DNA of 26,839 bases from an uncultured Collinsella sp. (GCA_902493515.1 CABUPE010000032.1:1-26839); one strand, 5' to 3'; positions 13,340 to 22,589 are shown, numbered from the stretch's first letter. Translations and numbers: made by a program. The notes: generated from the letters alone by a model not told the origin.

Positions 13340-14782
13340 ATGGACCAGACCGTACCCGCATACGCCGCCGAGGTGGCCGATTACGGGCGCAGCCGCGACC
13401 CCGAGCCGGGTGAGGGCGCGCTCGTAAAGAACGTGCGTCCCGATTCGCCCGCGTGGGATGTGGGTATCGAGCCGGGCATGCGCGTGCTCACGGTCAACGG
13501 TGAGCAGCTGACCGATATGATCGTGTGGCTCTGGGAGGCCGACGACGACACCGTCGAGCTGGAGGTATTCGACCCGCGCGACGGTACCGTCACCCCCGTC
13601 GAGCTCGACCGCTTTCCCGGCGAGGATTGGGGTTTGGAGTTCGATGGTCCCATCTTCGACGGCATGCGTACCTGCGTAAACGCCTGCGTGTTCTGCTTTA
13701 TGACCATGCTGCCCAAGGGCGGCCGCTCAACGCTCTATATTCGCGACGACGACTACCGCCTGAGCTTTTTGCAGGGCAACTTCGTCACGCTCACGAACCT
13801 CACCGACGAGGACGTGCAAAACGTCATCGCCCGCAACATGAGCCCCATGAACGTGTCGGTCCATGCCGTGAGCCCCGACGTCCGCCGTCGTATGATGGGC
13901 CGCAACGCCCAGCGCGGCATGGACGTACTCGATGCCATCATGGCCGCCGGCATCGAGATCCACGCCCAGATCGTACTGTGCCCTGGCATGAACGACGGCG
14001 AAGAGCTGGAAAAGACCCTGCGCTTTTGCGAGGAGCACGAGCAAATCACAAGCCTGGGCATTGTGCCGCTCGGTTTTACCAAGCATCAGAACCGTTTTAG
14101 CTGGTCCTACAGCGACAAGCCCGAGCTAGCGCGCGAGACCATTGCCATGATCCGTCCCTACCAGGATCGTGCCTACGAACGCTTTGGCCGCCACACCTTC
14201 CAGATGAGCGACGAGTTCTATCTGGACGCCGGCATCGATCCTCCCGAGGCAGACTTTTACGACGGGTACCCGCAGTACTACGACGGCATTGGCATGATCC
14301 GCTCGTATCTGGACGAGACCGACGACGTGCTGGCTACAGACGCCGAGCGTCTGGCCCGCGTCCGCGAGGCCGTCGCCGCCCGCAACCAGCGGCTTCTGTG
14401 TCTCTCGGGCGCCAGCGCACGCGACACGGTGGCCCGCTTTGTGGAGTCGCCCCGGGGACTCGCCGGCACTGTCACGGCCATAAAGAACCGCTACTTTGGC
14501 GGCAACGTGGACGTGACCGGCCTCATCGTCGCGTGTGACATTCTGGAGCAGCTGCCCCAAGACCTGTCGGGGGTTATGCTCTTTGTGCCTAAGCTCATGT
14601 TCAACGCTGACGGCATGACGCTTGACGAGTATCATCGTGACGATTTACTCGCAAGCCTTACCAGTCGCGGCGCCGAGGTTCATGTGGTGTCGACTATGCC
14701 GCATGAACTGCTCGATACCCTGGAGCACATCCTTGGCATTGTGCCCGCGGACTCTAACATTTCCACTGACCCTACCCATTAA
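13340..14782 (+). CDS. DUF512 radical-SAM-like Fe-S protein with N-terminal PDZ-like domain
   Basis: A 480-residue protein. Residues 25-90 resemble a PDZ domain (ALVKNVRPDSPAWDVGIEPGMRVLTVNG). A cysteine cluster CVNACVFC (Cys112, Cys116, Cys119) in Cx3Cx2C spacing and the following barrel-like region (LSFLQGNFVTLTNL, MNVSVHAVSPDVRRRMMGR, EIHAQIVLCPGMNDG) mark a radical-SAM-like domain. The DUF512 region follows from about 260 and ends with GGNVDVTGLIVACDIL. The family is widespread in Gram-positive anaerobes, often beside der, as here, but its reaction is not established to my knowledge. AGGAG lies 14 bases before the ATG, farther than usual; the start is still favoured because it directly follows ispH. 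Confidence 0.88.
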   Translation: MDQTVPAYAAEVADYGRSRDPEPGEGALVKNVRPDSPAWDVGIEPGMRVLTVNGEQLTDMIVWLWEADDDTVELEVFDPRDGTVTPVELDRFPGEDWGLEFDGPIFDGMRTCVNACVFCFMTMLPKGGRSTLYIRDDDYRLSFLQGNFVTLTNLTDEDVQNVIARNMSPMNVSVHAVSPDVRRRMMGRNAQRGMDVLDAIMAAGIEIHAQIVLCPGMNDGEELEKTLRFCEEHEQITSLGIVPLGFTKHQNRFSWSYSDKPELARETIAMIRPYQDRAYERFGRHTFQMSDEFYLDAGIDPPEADFYDGYPQYYDGIGMIRSYLDETDDVLATDAERLARVREAVAARNQRLLCLSGASARDTVARFVESPRGLAGTVTAIKNRYFGGNVDVTGLIVACDILEQLPQDLSGVMLFVPKLMFNADGMTLDEYHRDDLLASLTSRGAEVHVVSTMPHELLDTLEHILGIVPADSNISTDPTH

Positions 14783-14792
14783 AGGAGTGCAG

Positions 14793-16127
14793 ATGAAACC
14801 TATCGTCGCCGTCGTCGGACGCCCCAACGTGGGCAAGTCCACGCTCGTCAACCGCCTGGCCCAGACCTCGGACGCCATCGTCCATGAGTCCCGCGGCGTC
14901 ACGCGCGACCGCTCGTATCACACGGCCGACTGGAACGGCCGCGAGTTCACCATCGTCGACACGGGCGGTATCGAGCCGCTCAAGAGCGATGACGTGTTTG
15001 CCACGTCCATCCGCGACCAGGCGCTCGCCGCCGCCGAGGAAGCCGCCGTCATCCTGTTTGTGGTCGACGGCCGCACCGGCGTCACCGAGGAGGACGAGTC
15101 GGTCGCCCGTATGCTCAAGCGCTGCGACAAGCCGGTCTTTCTGCTGGTGAATAAGCTCGACAACCCCGATCGCGAAAACGACAGCATCTGGGAGTTCTAT
15201 TCGCTTGGCATCGGTGAGCCCACGCCGCTCTCGGCCCTGCATGGTCATGGCACGGGCGACCTGCTCGACGATATCGTGGCCCTGTTGCCCGAGGAGGAGG
15301 ACGAGATCGCCGACGAGTTCCCCGATGCGCTGAACGTCGCCATCATCGGCCGCCCCAACGCCGGTAAGTCCTCGCTGTTCAACCGCATCCTGGGCGCCGA
15401 CCGCTCTATCGTGTCCAACATTGCCGGCACGACGCGCGACGCCATCGATACCGTCGTCGAGCGCAACGGCAAGCACTACCGTATGGTCGACACCGCGGGT
15501 ATTCGCAAGAAAAGCACTGTGTACGAGAACATCGAGTACTACTCGATGGTCCGCGGCCTGCGCGCCATCGATCGCGCCGACGTGGCGCTGCTCGTCGTCG
15601 ACGCCTCCGTGGGCGTTACCGAGCAGGACCAGAAGGTCATGGGTCTTGCCATCGAGCGCGGCTGCGCCATCGTGGTGCTGCTCAACAAGTGGGACCTGCT
15701 CGACGATGACCGCAAGCGCGAGGCCTGCATGGAGACCGTCGACCGCCGTCTGGGCGTCATGGCTCCCTGGGCTCAGTACCTGCGCATCTCAGCCCTGACC
15801 GGCCGTAGCGTCGAGAAGATCTGGTCGATGGTCGACGCGGCCGAAAAGACGCGCTCGCAAAAGATCAGTACCTCACGCCTCAACACGTTCCTCACCGACC
15901 TGCGCGAGTTCGGTCATACCGTGGTGGACGGCAAGCGCCGCCTGCGCATGCACTACGTGACCCAGACGGGCGTCAACCCGCCGACGTTCACGTTCTTCGT
16001 CAACCACAGTGACCTGGTCAACGACACCTACCAGCGCTACGTGGAGAACCGCATGCGCTCGACCTTCGACTTTGCCGGCACGCCCATTCGACTCTTCTTT
16101 AGGAAGAAGGAGCAAAAGGATGCATAA
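14793..16127 (+). CDS. der: Ribosome biogenesis GTPase Der (EngA)
   Basis: A 444-residue protein with two G domains in tandem and a C-terminal KH-like domain, acting in 50S subunit assembly. G domain 1: GRPNVGKST (9-17), DTGG, NKLD. G domain 2: GRPNAGKSS (about 186-194), DTAGIRKK, NKWD. The ATG at 14793 is preceded by AAAGGAG; a longer upstream frame lies within the DUF512 gene. The plsY start codon overlaps the last 8 bp. Confidence 0.97.
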   Translation: MKPIVAVVGRPNVGKSTLVNRLAQTSDAIVHESRGVTRDRSYHTADWNGREFTIVDTGGIEPLKSDDVFATSIRDQALAAAEEAAVILFVVDGRTGVTEEDESVARMLKRCDKPVFLLVNKLDNPDRENDSIWEFYSLGIGEPTPLSALHGHGTGDLLDDIVALLPEEEDEIADEFPDALNVAIIGRPNAGKSSLFNRILGADRSIVSNIAGTTRDAIDTVVERNGKHYRMVDTAGIRKKSTVYENIEYYSMVRGLRAIDRADVALLVVDASVGVTEQDQKVMGLAIERGCAIVVLLNKWDLLDDDRKREACMETVDRRLGVMAPWAQYLRISALTGRSVEKIWSMVDAAEKTRSQKISTSRLNTFLTDLREFGHTVVDGKRRLRMHYVTQTGVNPPTFTFFVNHSDLVNDTYQRYVENRMRSTFDFAGTPIRLFFRKKEQKDA

Positions 16128-16803
16128 TCCGATTCTTCTGACCGCCATCTGCGCCGTGGTCTCGTTCTTTATCGGGGCGATTCCGTTTGGTCTGATCCTG
16201 GGCCGCGTGTTCAACCACACGGACATTCGTAAGGCGGGCTCCGGCAACATCGGCACCACCAACGCCCTGCGCGTGGCCGGCCCCAAGGTGGCCGCGCTCA
16301 CGCTGCTGCTCGACTGCCTTAAGGGCGCCATCTGCGTCCTTATCGCGCGTCCGCTCATTGCCGACTTGGGCTATGGCTTCCCCGTGAGCATTATGGCCCC
16401 CGGTGCCGCCGGCGACTGGATGCTCGGCGTCATCTGCCTGGCAGCCGTGTGGGGCCATATCTTCTCGCCCTACCTCAACTTCCATGGCGGCAAGGGCATC
16501 GCAGTTGGTCTGGGCGTCATCCTCGCCTGGTACTGGCCTATTGGCCTGTCGCTGCTGGGCATGTTTATCGTGGCCGTCGCCATCACCAAGTTTGTGTCGG
16601 TGGGCTCGCTTGCCGCGGCCATCGGTCTTCCCATCGCTGCCTGCGCGGTCTTTCCGTACAGCAGCCTCGGACTTAAGTTTTGCATGGCGCTGATCGGCAT
16701 TACTGTGGTGTGGGCCCATCGTGCGAACATCAAAAAGCTCATGACGGGTAAGGAGTCCAAGCTCTCGTTTACCAAGCGCGTCACCGAGCCCGACGATAAG
16801 TAG
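16120..16803 (+). CDS. plsY: Glycerol-3-phosphate acyltransferase PlsY
   Basis: A 227-residue multi-pass membrane protein that transfers an acyl group from acyl-phosphate to glycerol-3-phosphate. Conserved cytoplasmic motifs are present: IPFGLILGR, GSGNIGTTNALR and HGGKGIAVGLG. About five membrane helices can be drawn. The ATG at 16120 has GGAG eleven bases ahead plus AAAGG directly adjacent, and overlaps der by 8 bp; a longer frame upstream is not supported. PlsX, which makes the acyl-phosphate, is not in the window. Confidence 0.95.
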   Translation: MHNPILLTAICAVVSFFIGAIPFGLILGRVFNHTDIRKAGSGNIGTTNALRVAGPKVAALTLLLDCLKGAICVLIARPLIADLGYGFPVSIMAPGAAGDWMLGVICLAAVWGHIFSPYLNFHGGKGIAVGLGVILAWYWPIGLSLLGMFIVAVAITKFVSVGSLAAAIGLPIAACAVFPYSSLGLKFCMALIGITVVWAHRANIKKLMTGKESKLSFTKRVTEPDDK

Positions 16804-16812
16804 GAGAGAGTC

Positions 16813-17820
16813 ATGAATGTTGCGCTGATTGGCTCCGGCTCCTGGGGAACCGCCGTCGCGGGCCTTGCTGCAGCGCGAGCCGAGCGCGTGACCATGTGGG
16901 CCCATAGCGAGCAGACGGCCGCCGGCATCAATGGCGAGCACCGCAATCCCCGGTATCTGGTGGACTACGAGCTGCCCGGCAACGTTGTCGCCACCACGGA
17001 CCTGTCGCAGGCGCTCGACGGCGCCGACTCCATTATCTTTGCCGTGCCCTCCACACACCTGCGCAGCGTATGTCATCAGGCAGCACTCTTCATCGCCGCC
17101 GGCACCCCGGTGCTCTGCCTCACCAAGGGCATTGAGCCCGAGTCTGGCCTGCTCATGAGCGAGGTCATCGCCAGCGAGATCGGCAACGAGTCGCGCGTGG
17201 CGGCGCTCTCGGGCCCCAACCATGCTGAGGAAATCTGCCGCGGTGGACTTTCTGCCGCCGTCATCGCCAGCGAAGATCCGCAGATAGGGGAGACCTTTAA
17301 GGACCTGCTCCTGTCCACGGCCTTCCGCATCTACCTGTCACAGGACATGACCGGCGTCGAGGTTTGCGGCGCCATGAAAAATGTCATCGCGATCGTGTGT
17401 GGCATCTCCGCCGGTACCGGTGCGGGCGACAACACGCTCGCCCTTATCATGACGCGCGGCCTGGCCGAGATCAGCCGTCTGGTGCATGCCCGCGGCGGGC
17501 AGGCTATGACCTGCATGGGACTTGCCGGCATGGGTGACCTCATCGCCACCTGCACCTCGGAGCATTCGCGCAACCGCACCTTTGGCTACGAGTTTGCCCA
17601 CGGCGTGTCGCTCGACGAGTATCAGGAGCGCACGCATATGGTTGTCGAGGGCGCCGTCGCGGCCCGCAGCGTCAGCGAACTTGCCCGTTCACTGGGCGTA
17701 GACATTCCGCTCACCTTTGCCGTGGAGCAAACGCTCTACAACGGTGTTACTTTGGATAGGGCGCTCGAGATTCTTACCGATCGCGTCCCTTCTCAAGAGT
17801 TCTACGGACTCACCGACTAG
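16813..17820 (+). CDS. gpsA: NAD(P)-dependent glycerol-3-phosphate dehydrogenase
   Basis: A 335-residue enzyme reducing dihydroxyacetone phosphate to sn-glycerol-3-phosphate, the substrate of PlsY encoded just upstream. The Rossmann motif GSGSWGT (7-13), ALSGPNHAEEI, EVCGAMKNVIAI with catalytic Lys189, and MAGMGDLIATCTSEHSRNR-type sequence are all present. AGGAGAGAG precedes the ATG, 9 bp after plsY. Confidence 0.96.
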   Translation: MNVALIGSGSWGTAVAGLAAARAERVTMWAHSEQTAAGINGEHRNPRYLVDYELPGNVVATTDLSQALDGADSIIFAVPSTHLRSVCHQAALFIAAGTPVLCLTKGIEPESGLLMSEVIASEIGNESRVAALSGPNHAEEICRGGLSAAVIASEDPQIGETFKDLLLSTAFRIYLSQDMTGVEVCGAMKNVIAIVCGISAGTGAGDNTLALIMTRGLAEISRLVHARGGQAMTCMGLAGMGDLIATCTSEHSRNRTFGYEFAHGVSLDEYQERTHMVVEGAVAARSVSELARSLGVDIPLTFAVEQTLYNGVTLDRALEILTDRVPSQEFYGLTD

Positions 17821-17838
17821 CGCAGAAAGGCTTCTACC

Positions 17839-18510
17839 ATGGGTTCCATCAAAATCGCTCCGTCCGTCCTTTCGGCCGATATGGCCAACCTCAAGGGCGA
17901 GCTCGACAAGATCGCCGGTGCCGACTACGTGCACTTCGACGTTATGGACGGTCACTTTACCGGCAACCTCACCTTTGGCGTCGACATCCTCAAGGCCGTC
18001 AAGCGCTCCACCGATGTACCGGTCGACGCGCACCTGATGGTGTCGAACCCCGACGAGACGGTCGATTGGTACACCGATGCCGGTGCCGATATGATCACCG
18101 TCCACTACGAGGCTTCCACGCACCTGCACCGCACGCTCACCCATCTGCAGCAGCGCGGCGTCAAGGCAGGCGTGGTGCTCAACCCCGCCACCCCCGTGTG
18201 CGTGCTCGAGAGCATCATCGACGTCGTCGATATGGTGCTGCTCATGAGCGTGAACCCGGGCTTTGGCGGCCAGAGCTTTATCCCGAGCACTATCGCCAAA
18301 CTGCACGAGCTCAAGGCCATGTGCGAGCGCCACGGCGTGTCGCCCATGATCGAGGTCGACGGTGGCATTTCTTCCAAGAACATTGCCGAGGTCGTCAAGG
18401 CTGGTGCCAACGTTCTCGTGGCCGGCTCCGCCGTATTTAAGTCCGAAGATCCCGCCGCCGAGGTTGCGCTGCTGCAGAAGCTGGGCAATGAGGCCGCACA
18501 GGAGGCATAA
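17839..18510 (+). CDS. rpe: Ribulose-phosphate 3-epimerase
   Basis: A 223-residue TIM-barrel enzyme of the pentose phosphate pathway. Diagnostic segments are KIAPSVLSADMANL, HFDVMDGHF with the metal-binding His and Asp, VDAHLMVSNP, LLMSVNPGFGGQSFIP and EVDGGIS. AAAGG precedes the ATG. It is 18 bp after gpsA and 6 bp before the cysteine desulfurase gene. Confidence 0.96.
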   Translation: MGSIKIAPSVLSADMANLKGELDKIAGADYVHFDVMDGHFTGNLTFGVDILKAVKRSTDVPVDAHLMVSNPDETVDWYTDAGADMITVHYEASTHLHRTLTHLQQRGVKAGVVLNPATPVCVLESIIDVVDMVLLMSVNPGFGGQSFIPSTIAKLHELKAMCERHGVSPMIEVDGGISSKNIAEVVKAGANVLVAGSAVFKSEDPAAEVALLQKLGNEAAQEA

Positions 18511-18516
18511 ACCCTT

Positions 18517-19695
18517 ATGACCGCAGGTCAAAACCGCATACCCGTGAATCTTGACTACGCCGCCTCGACGCCCATGCGCGCCGAGGCGCTCCTTGCGCAG
18601 CGCGAATATGACGACAGCGAGCTTGCAGGCGTCAACCCCAACTCGCTGCACTCGCTCGGCCGCAAGGCCGCCGCGCGCCTGGAGGTTGCCCGTCGCGAGA
18701 TCGCCCATAGCTTTGGCGCACGCGTCCGCCCGTCCGAGATTGTTCTGACCAACGGCGGCACCGAAGCCAACCAGCTGGCGCTGCTCGGTCTTGCCGAGGG
18801 CGCCCGTCAGCGCGACCGCAAGCGCAACCGCGTGATCGTATCTGCCATCGAGCACGATTCGATTCTGGATAACCTGCCGCTGCTGCGTGCCGCCGGCTTT
18901 ACCGTCGACCTGGTGCAGCCCTGCCGCATGGGCTACATTGAACCCGCCGCGCTTGTCGAGCTGCTGGGCGACGACGTGGCGCTCGTGAGCATCATGGTTG
19001 CCAACAACGAGACCGGCGTGGTGCAGCCCATCCGCGAGCTGGCCGCCGCCGCACATGCTGCCGGCGCCCTGTTTCATACCGATGCCATCCAAGGCTACTT
19101 GCATATTCCGCTCGATGTCACCGAGCTGGGCGTCGATGCTATGACCGTTGCCGCGCACAAGATCGGCGGCCCCGTGGCATCCGGCGCGCTCTATCTTAAG
19201 AACCGCACGCCGCTGCGCCCGCGCATCTTTGGCGGCGGACAGGAAGCCGGACGTCGCGCCGGCACGCAGGATCTGCGCACGCAGCTCGCCTTTGCCGCTG
19301 CCGCCCGCACGCTGACGCTCCATGTGGCCGAGGAGCGCGAGAAGCTGCAAGCCCTTTCCGACAAGCTCTACGCCAAGCTTACGGCCCATCCGCGCATTCA
19401 CGCCACCATGGGCGACTATGCGCATGCCGACCGTCTGCCCGGCATGGTATCGATCTACATTGACGGCATGGACTCCGAGGAGCTCATCATCAAGCTCGAC
19501 GCCGCCGGCTTTGAGGTTTCGGCCGGTTCTGCCTGCTCGAGCGGCAGCATGGACCCCAGCCATGTGCTCAGCGCCATGGGTATTGGCCGCGAACAGGCGC
19601 TGGGTGCACTGCGCATCTCCTTCGATGACCGCGTGAACCCTGCCGACCTGGATGAGTTTGCCCAGACGCTGCTCTCGATCGTAGGTGCCGCATGA
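18517..19695 (+). CDS. Cysteine desulfurase (NifS/IscS family)
   Basis: A 392-residue PLP enzyme that takes sulfur from cysteine for Fe-S cluster or thiolation pathways. Present are NLDYAASTPM, the TNGGTEANQLAL segment, NNETGVVQPI, PLP lysine Lys215 in AAHKIGG, and the catalytic loop GSACSSGSMDP with Cys340. The short loop directly after the cysteine suggests the IscS/NifS class rather than SufS. No scaffold gene follows, so the specific pathway is unknown. GGAGG in the end of rpe serves as ribosome binding site; the stop overlaps the next gene's ATG (ATGA). Confidence 0.94.
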   Translation: MTAGQNRIPVNLDYAASTPMRAEALLAQREYDDSELAGVNPNSLHSLGRKAAARLEVARREIAHSFGARVRPSEIVLTNGGTEANQLALLGLAEGARQRDRKRNRVIVSAIEHDSILDNLPLLRAAGFTVDLVQPCRMGYIEPAALVELLGDDVALVSIMVANNETGVVQPIRELAAAAHAAGALFHTDAIQGYLHIPLDVTELGVDAMTVAAHKIGGPVASGALYLKNRTPLRPRIFGGGQEAGRRAGTQDLRTQLAFAAAARTLTLHVAEEREKLQALSDKLYAKLTAHPRIHATMGDYAHADRLPGMVSIYIDGMDSEELIIKLDAAGFEVSAGSACSSGSMDPSHVLSAMGIGREQALGALRISFDDRVNPADLDEFAQTLLSIVGAA

Positions 19696-20501
19696 TCGTC
19701 GCCGAGCTTGAACGTGCGCTGCTGGCGCGCTATCCCAAGACGAATGCCGAGGGCTGGGATCATGTTGGGCTATCTGTGGGAGATCCCGCTGCAAAGATCA
19801 CCGGTGTTGCCTGCGCACTCGACGCGACCGAGGCCAACGTGCGCCGCGCTCTCGAGGCCGGCGCCAACGTGCTGCTGACGCATCATCCCATCTATATCAA
19901 AGCGCCCGAGGCGTTTTGCCCGGCCGATTCCGCGCGTCCGCAGTGCAGTGCTGCGCTGTACGAGGCGGCTCGTTGCGGCGTGAGCATCATCTCGCTTCAC
20001 ACCAACCTGGATCGCTCGCACGAAGCGCGCGTTCGCCTGAGTGAGTTGCTGGGCGCTGAGCCCGTGAGTTCGTTGGAGCATGTGGACGAGCCTGAGCTCA
20101 CCGGTCTGGGCGCACTCGCGACCCTCCACGATGCCTGCAACCTGCACGATCTCGCCAACTGTGCCGCCATAGCCTATGGCAGCGACCCGCGTGTGTGGGG
20201 CGAAGCCGATCGCCCGTGCCGCACCGTCGCCATTTTGGGCGGCTCCCTGGGCGACTTTGGAGAGCTCGCCATCACCGCGGGCGCAGATGTTGTCGTGACG
20301 GGCGAGGCGGGCTACCACGTGGCGCAAGACCTTGCCTTGCGCGGGCTGCCGGTGATCTTGCTCGGCCACGACCGCTCTGAGGAGCCGTTCGTTGATATAT
20401 TGATGAACTCTACAGTTGACGCCGGGGTCGACCCCCGTCATGCGATTAAAATACTGAACCCTTGCCAATGGTGGACTGTGACAAAAGGAGAGAACTTATG
20501 A
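19692..20501 (+). CDS. Nif3-like dinuclear metal-centre protein (YqfO/YbgI family)
   Basis: A 269-residue protein of the Nif3 family, often labelled GTP cyclohydrolase 1 type 2 homolog, with no settled function. The metal ligands are visible in LLTHHPIYIK, SLHTNLDRS and the C-terminal GEAGYHVAQDLA...GHDRSEEP. It lacks the PII-like insertion of the longer Bacillus-type proteins. It overlaps the cysteine desulfurase gene by 4 bp and the next gene by 4 bp, so the three should be translationally coupled. Confidence 0.93.
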   Translation: MIVAELERALLARYPKTNAEGWDHVGLSVGDPAAKITGVACALDATEANVRRALEAGANVLLTHHPIYIKAPEAFCPADSARPQCSAALYEAARCGVSIISLHTNLDRSHEARVRLSELLGAEPVSSLEHVDEPELTGLGALATLHDACNLHDLANCAAIAYGSDPRVWGEADRPCRTVAILGGSLGDFGELAITAGADVVVTGEAGYHVAQDLALRGLPVILLGHDRSEEPFVDILMNSTVDAGVDPRHAIKILNPCQWWTVTKGENL

Positions 20502-21217
20502 GCGCCGGCGCTACGCTACTCAAGCTGCAACAGATCGATTTGGAGCTCGCCCGCAACAAGAGCGAACTTGCCAATATGCCGGAGCTCAAGGAGCTCGCTT
20601 CCAAGCGCAAGACCTATGTGAAGCTCAAGGCCGAGATGACCAAGCTCTACGCCCAGCGCAAGGACCTGGACATTGAGCTGGACGATCTCAACACCACCGA
20701 GATCCAGACCAACAACGCCATCGAGGCCGCCAAGAAGCGCCACGTCGACGGCTCTGACTACCGCGAGGTCCAGGATCTGGAAAACGAGCTTGCCACCCTG
20801 GCCAAACGCCTGGACAAGATCGAGCACACCCGCAAGGACGTCGTGGTCGCCCATAAGGAAGCGCTTGACCGCGAAGCTCGCGCGCAGGCCATCATCGCCA
20901 AGTTCGAGGAGGGCGTAAAGGCCGACACCAAGGCTGCCCGCGCCAAGGCTGCCGACCTGCAGGCTCAGATTGACGCCGCCACTAAGGAGCGCACCGCGCT
21001 TGCTGCCACGCTGCCGGCCGACGTGCTCACCGACTACGAGCGTCTGCTCAAGCAGTTCCGCGGCCTGGCCGTCGAGACCATCCAGGGGAACATCCCCACG
21101 GTCTGCCACACCGCGCTTCAAGCATCGTCCATGAGCGACCTCAACCACGACGGTAGCGAGATTACGCACTGCCCGTACTGCCACCGCCTCCTGGTACTCC
21201 CGAGCAAGGAAGCTTAA
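20498..21217 (+). CDS. Coiled-coil zinc-ribbon-like protein (DUF164/C4-type)
   Basis: A 239-residue protein. Residues 5 to about 190 are a long antiparallel coiled coil rich in Lys, Glu, Ala and Leu, and the C-terminus is a short ribbon. Family members usually end in two CxxC knuckles; here the first reads PTVCH (Pro200 in place of Cys, then Cys203-His204), while the second, CPYCH (Cys225, Cys228), is intact. Zinc binding might use a His or be weakened. AAAGGAGAG precedes the ATG at 20498, which overlaps the Nif3-like stop (ATGA). Relatives sit next to Nif3-family genes in many bacteria and their role is unclear. Confidence 0.88.
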   Translation: MSAGATLLKLQQIDLELARNKSELANMPELKELASKRKTYVKLKAEMTKLYAQRKDLDIELDDLNTTEIQTNNAIEAAKKRHVDGSDYREVQDLENELATLAKRLDKIEHTRKDVVVAHKEALDREARAQAIIAKFEEGVKADTKAARAKAADLQAQIDAATKERTALAATLPADVLTDYERLLKQFRGLAVETIQGNIPTVCHTALQASSMSDLNHDGSEITHCPYCHRLLVLPSKEA

Positions 21218-21220
21218 ACG

Positions 21221-22432
21221 ATGGCGGCACCCAACAATTCAATGCAACTTGAGGGAAAAACGATCCTGCTGGGTATTACCGGCGGGATCGCCGCCTATAA
21301 GTCGTGCAATATCGTGCGCCTGCTGCAAAAGCGCGGCGCGCGCGTCAAGGTCGTCATGAGCGAGCATGCCACCGAGTTTGTGGGCCCGCTCACCTTCCGT
21401 GCGCTCACCAACGAGCCCGTTGCCGTGGGCCTATTCGACGATCCCTCCGACCCTATCCACCACATTTCGCTGGCGCAGGAGCCCGATCTGGTGGTCGTGG
21501 CGCCCGCGACGGCCAATATCATCGCCAAGATGGCCAACGGCATCGCCGACGACCTCATCTCCACCACGCTGCTGGCCACGCCGCGACCCATCGTGATCGC
21601 ACCCGCTATGAATAACGGCATGTGGAAGGCTCCGGCGACGCAGGCCAACATGGCCACGTTGCGCGACCGCGGCGTGCATGTGGTGGGACCCGGCAGCGGC
21701 TACCTTGCCTGCGGCGACGTGGACACGGGACGTATGAGCGAGCCCGAGGACATCGTCGAGGCTGTCAGTGAGGTGCTCAACCCCGCGCCTCAGGACCTGG
21801 CGGGCAAGCGCATCGTGATTACCGCCGGCCCCACGCACGAACCGATCGACCCGGTGCGCTTCATTGGCAACCGCTCATCAGGCAAGATGGGCGTCGCCCT
21901 TGCAGGGGAGGCCGCACGCCGCGGTGCCGAGGTCACGCTCGTGTTGGGACCGGCATCACTCGATGTGCCCCGCGGCGTGGAGTGCGTGCGCGTGCAAACC
22001 GCCGCAGAGATGCTCCAGGCGGCACTGAGCGCCTTCCAGACGGCCGATGCTGCAATTTGTGCGGCCGCCGTCGCCGACTATACCCCCGCCACCCCTGCGG
22101 ACCATAAACTCAAAAAGGCCAACGAGCGCCTGGATCGCATCGAACTGATCGAGACAGTCGATATCTTGGCCGAGCTCTCGCGCCAAAAGGGAGAGCGGTG
22201 CGTGATCGGCTTTGCGGCCGAAACCGATAACGTTGTGGAGTACGCGCAGCGCAAGCTCGCCCGCAAGGGTTGCGATGCCATTATCGCCAACGATGTCTCG
22301 CGCGCCGATTCGGGCTTTGGAACCGATACCAACAAGGCCTGGATCGTGAGTACAGCGGGTAAGCAAGAACTTCCCGTGCTAACAAAACACAAGCTCGCAG
22401 ATACAATTTTGGACTTGCTTCAATATTTATAA
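21221..22432 (+). CDS. coaBC: Bifunctional phosphopantothenoylcysteine decarboxylase/PPC synthetase
   Basis: A 403-residue coenzyme A biosynthesis enzyme. The CoaC half has GITGGIAAYKSCN, HHISLAQEPDLVVVAPATAN with the active-site His, and PAMNNGMW with the substrate clamp. The CoaB half begins near residue 190 with RIVITAGPTHEPIDPVRFI, then NRSSGKMG, and KLKKANERLDRIEL with the conserved lysines. GGAAG precedes the ATG at 21221; an ATG at 21242 would also keep the core. It is the last gene of the long plus-strand run; no strong terminator follows before the tRNA-Pro promoter. Confidence 0.96.
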   Translation: MAAPNNSMQLEGKTILLGITGGIAAYKSCNIVRLLQKRGARVKVVMSEHATEFVGPLTFRALTNEPVAVGLFDDPSDPIHHISLAQEPDLVVVAPATANIIAKMANGIADDLISTTLLATPRPIVIAPAMNNGMWKAPATQANMATLRDRGVHVVGPGSGYLACGDVDTGRMSEPEDIVEAVSEVLNPAPQDLAGKRIVITAGPTHEPIDPVRFIGNRSSGKMGVALAGEAARRGAEVTLVLGPASLDVPRGVECVRVQTAAEMLQAALSAFQTADAAICAAAVADYTPATPADHKLKKANERLDRIELIETVDILAELSRQKGERCVIGFAAETDNVVEYAQRKLARKGCDAIIANDVSRADSGFGTDTNKAWIVSTAGKQELPVLTKHKLADTILDLLQYL

Positions 22433-22440
22433 AAAAGTTC

Positions 22441-22473
22441 TTGCACAAGTCTAAAGTTTCGGGTTAATATACT
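22441..22473 (+). promoter_or_regulatory. Putative promoter of tRNA-Pro
   Basis: TTGCAC (22441-22446) is followed after 18 bp by TAATAT (22465-22470); an alternative -10, TATACT (22468-22473), is better but would be 21 bp away. The region just after coaBC is markedly AT-rich. Confidence 0.5.
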
Positions 22474-22512
22474 CCCTGTTGCGAGCGAGAGCAGAGCAAC
22501 AAACAAAAGCTT

Positions 22513-22589
<77 letters not shown>

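Noticed and set aside
17689..19794. Long minus-strand open frame (701 codons) opposite gpsA, rpe and the desulfurase gene
   Set aside because: It is antisense to three well-supported genes and its composition (His/Gly/Val/Asp repeats) is what antisense of GC-rich coding DNA gives.
20417..20456. Promoter at the end of the Nif3-like gene (TTGACG and TAAAAT)
   Set aside because: The boxes are about 25 bp apart, well beyond normal spacing, although the local AT-richness is suggestive.
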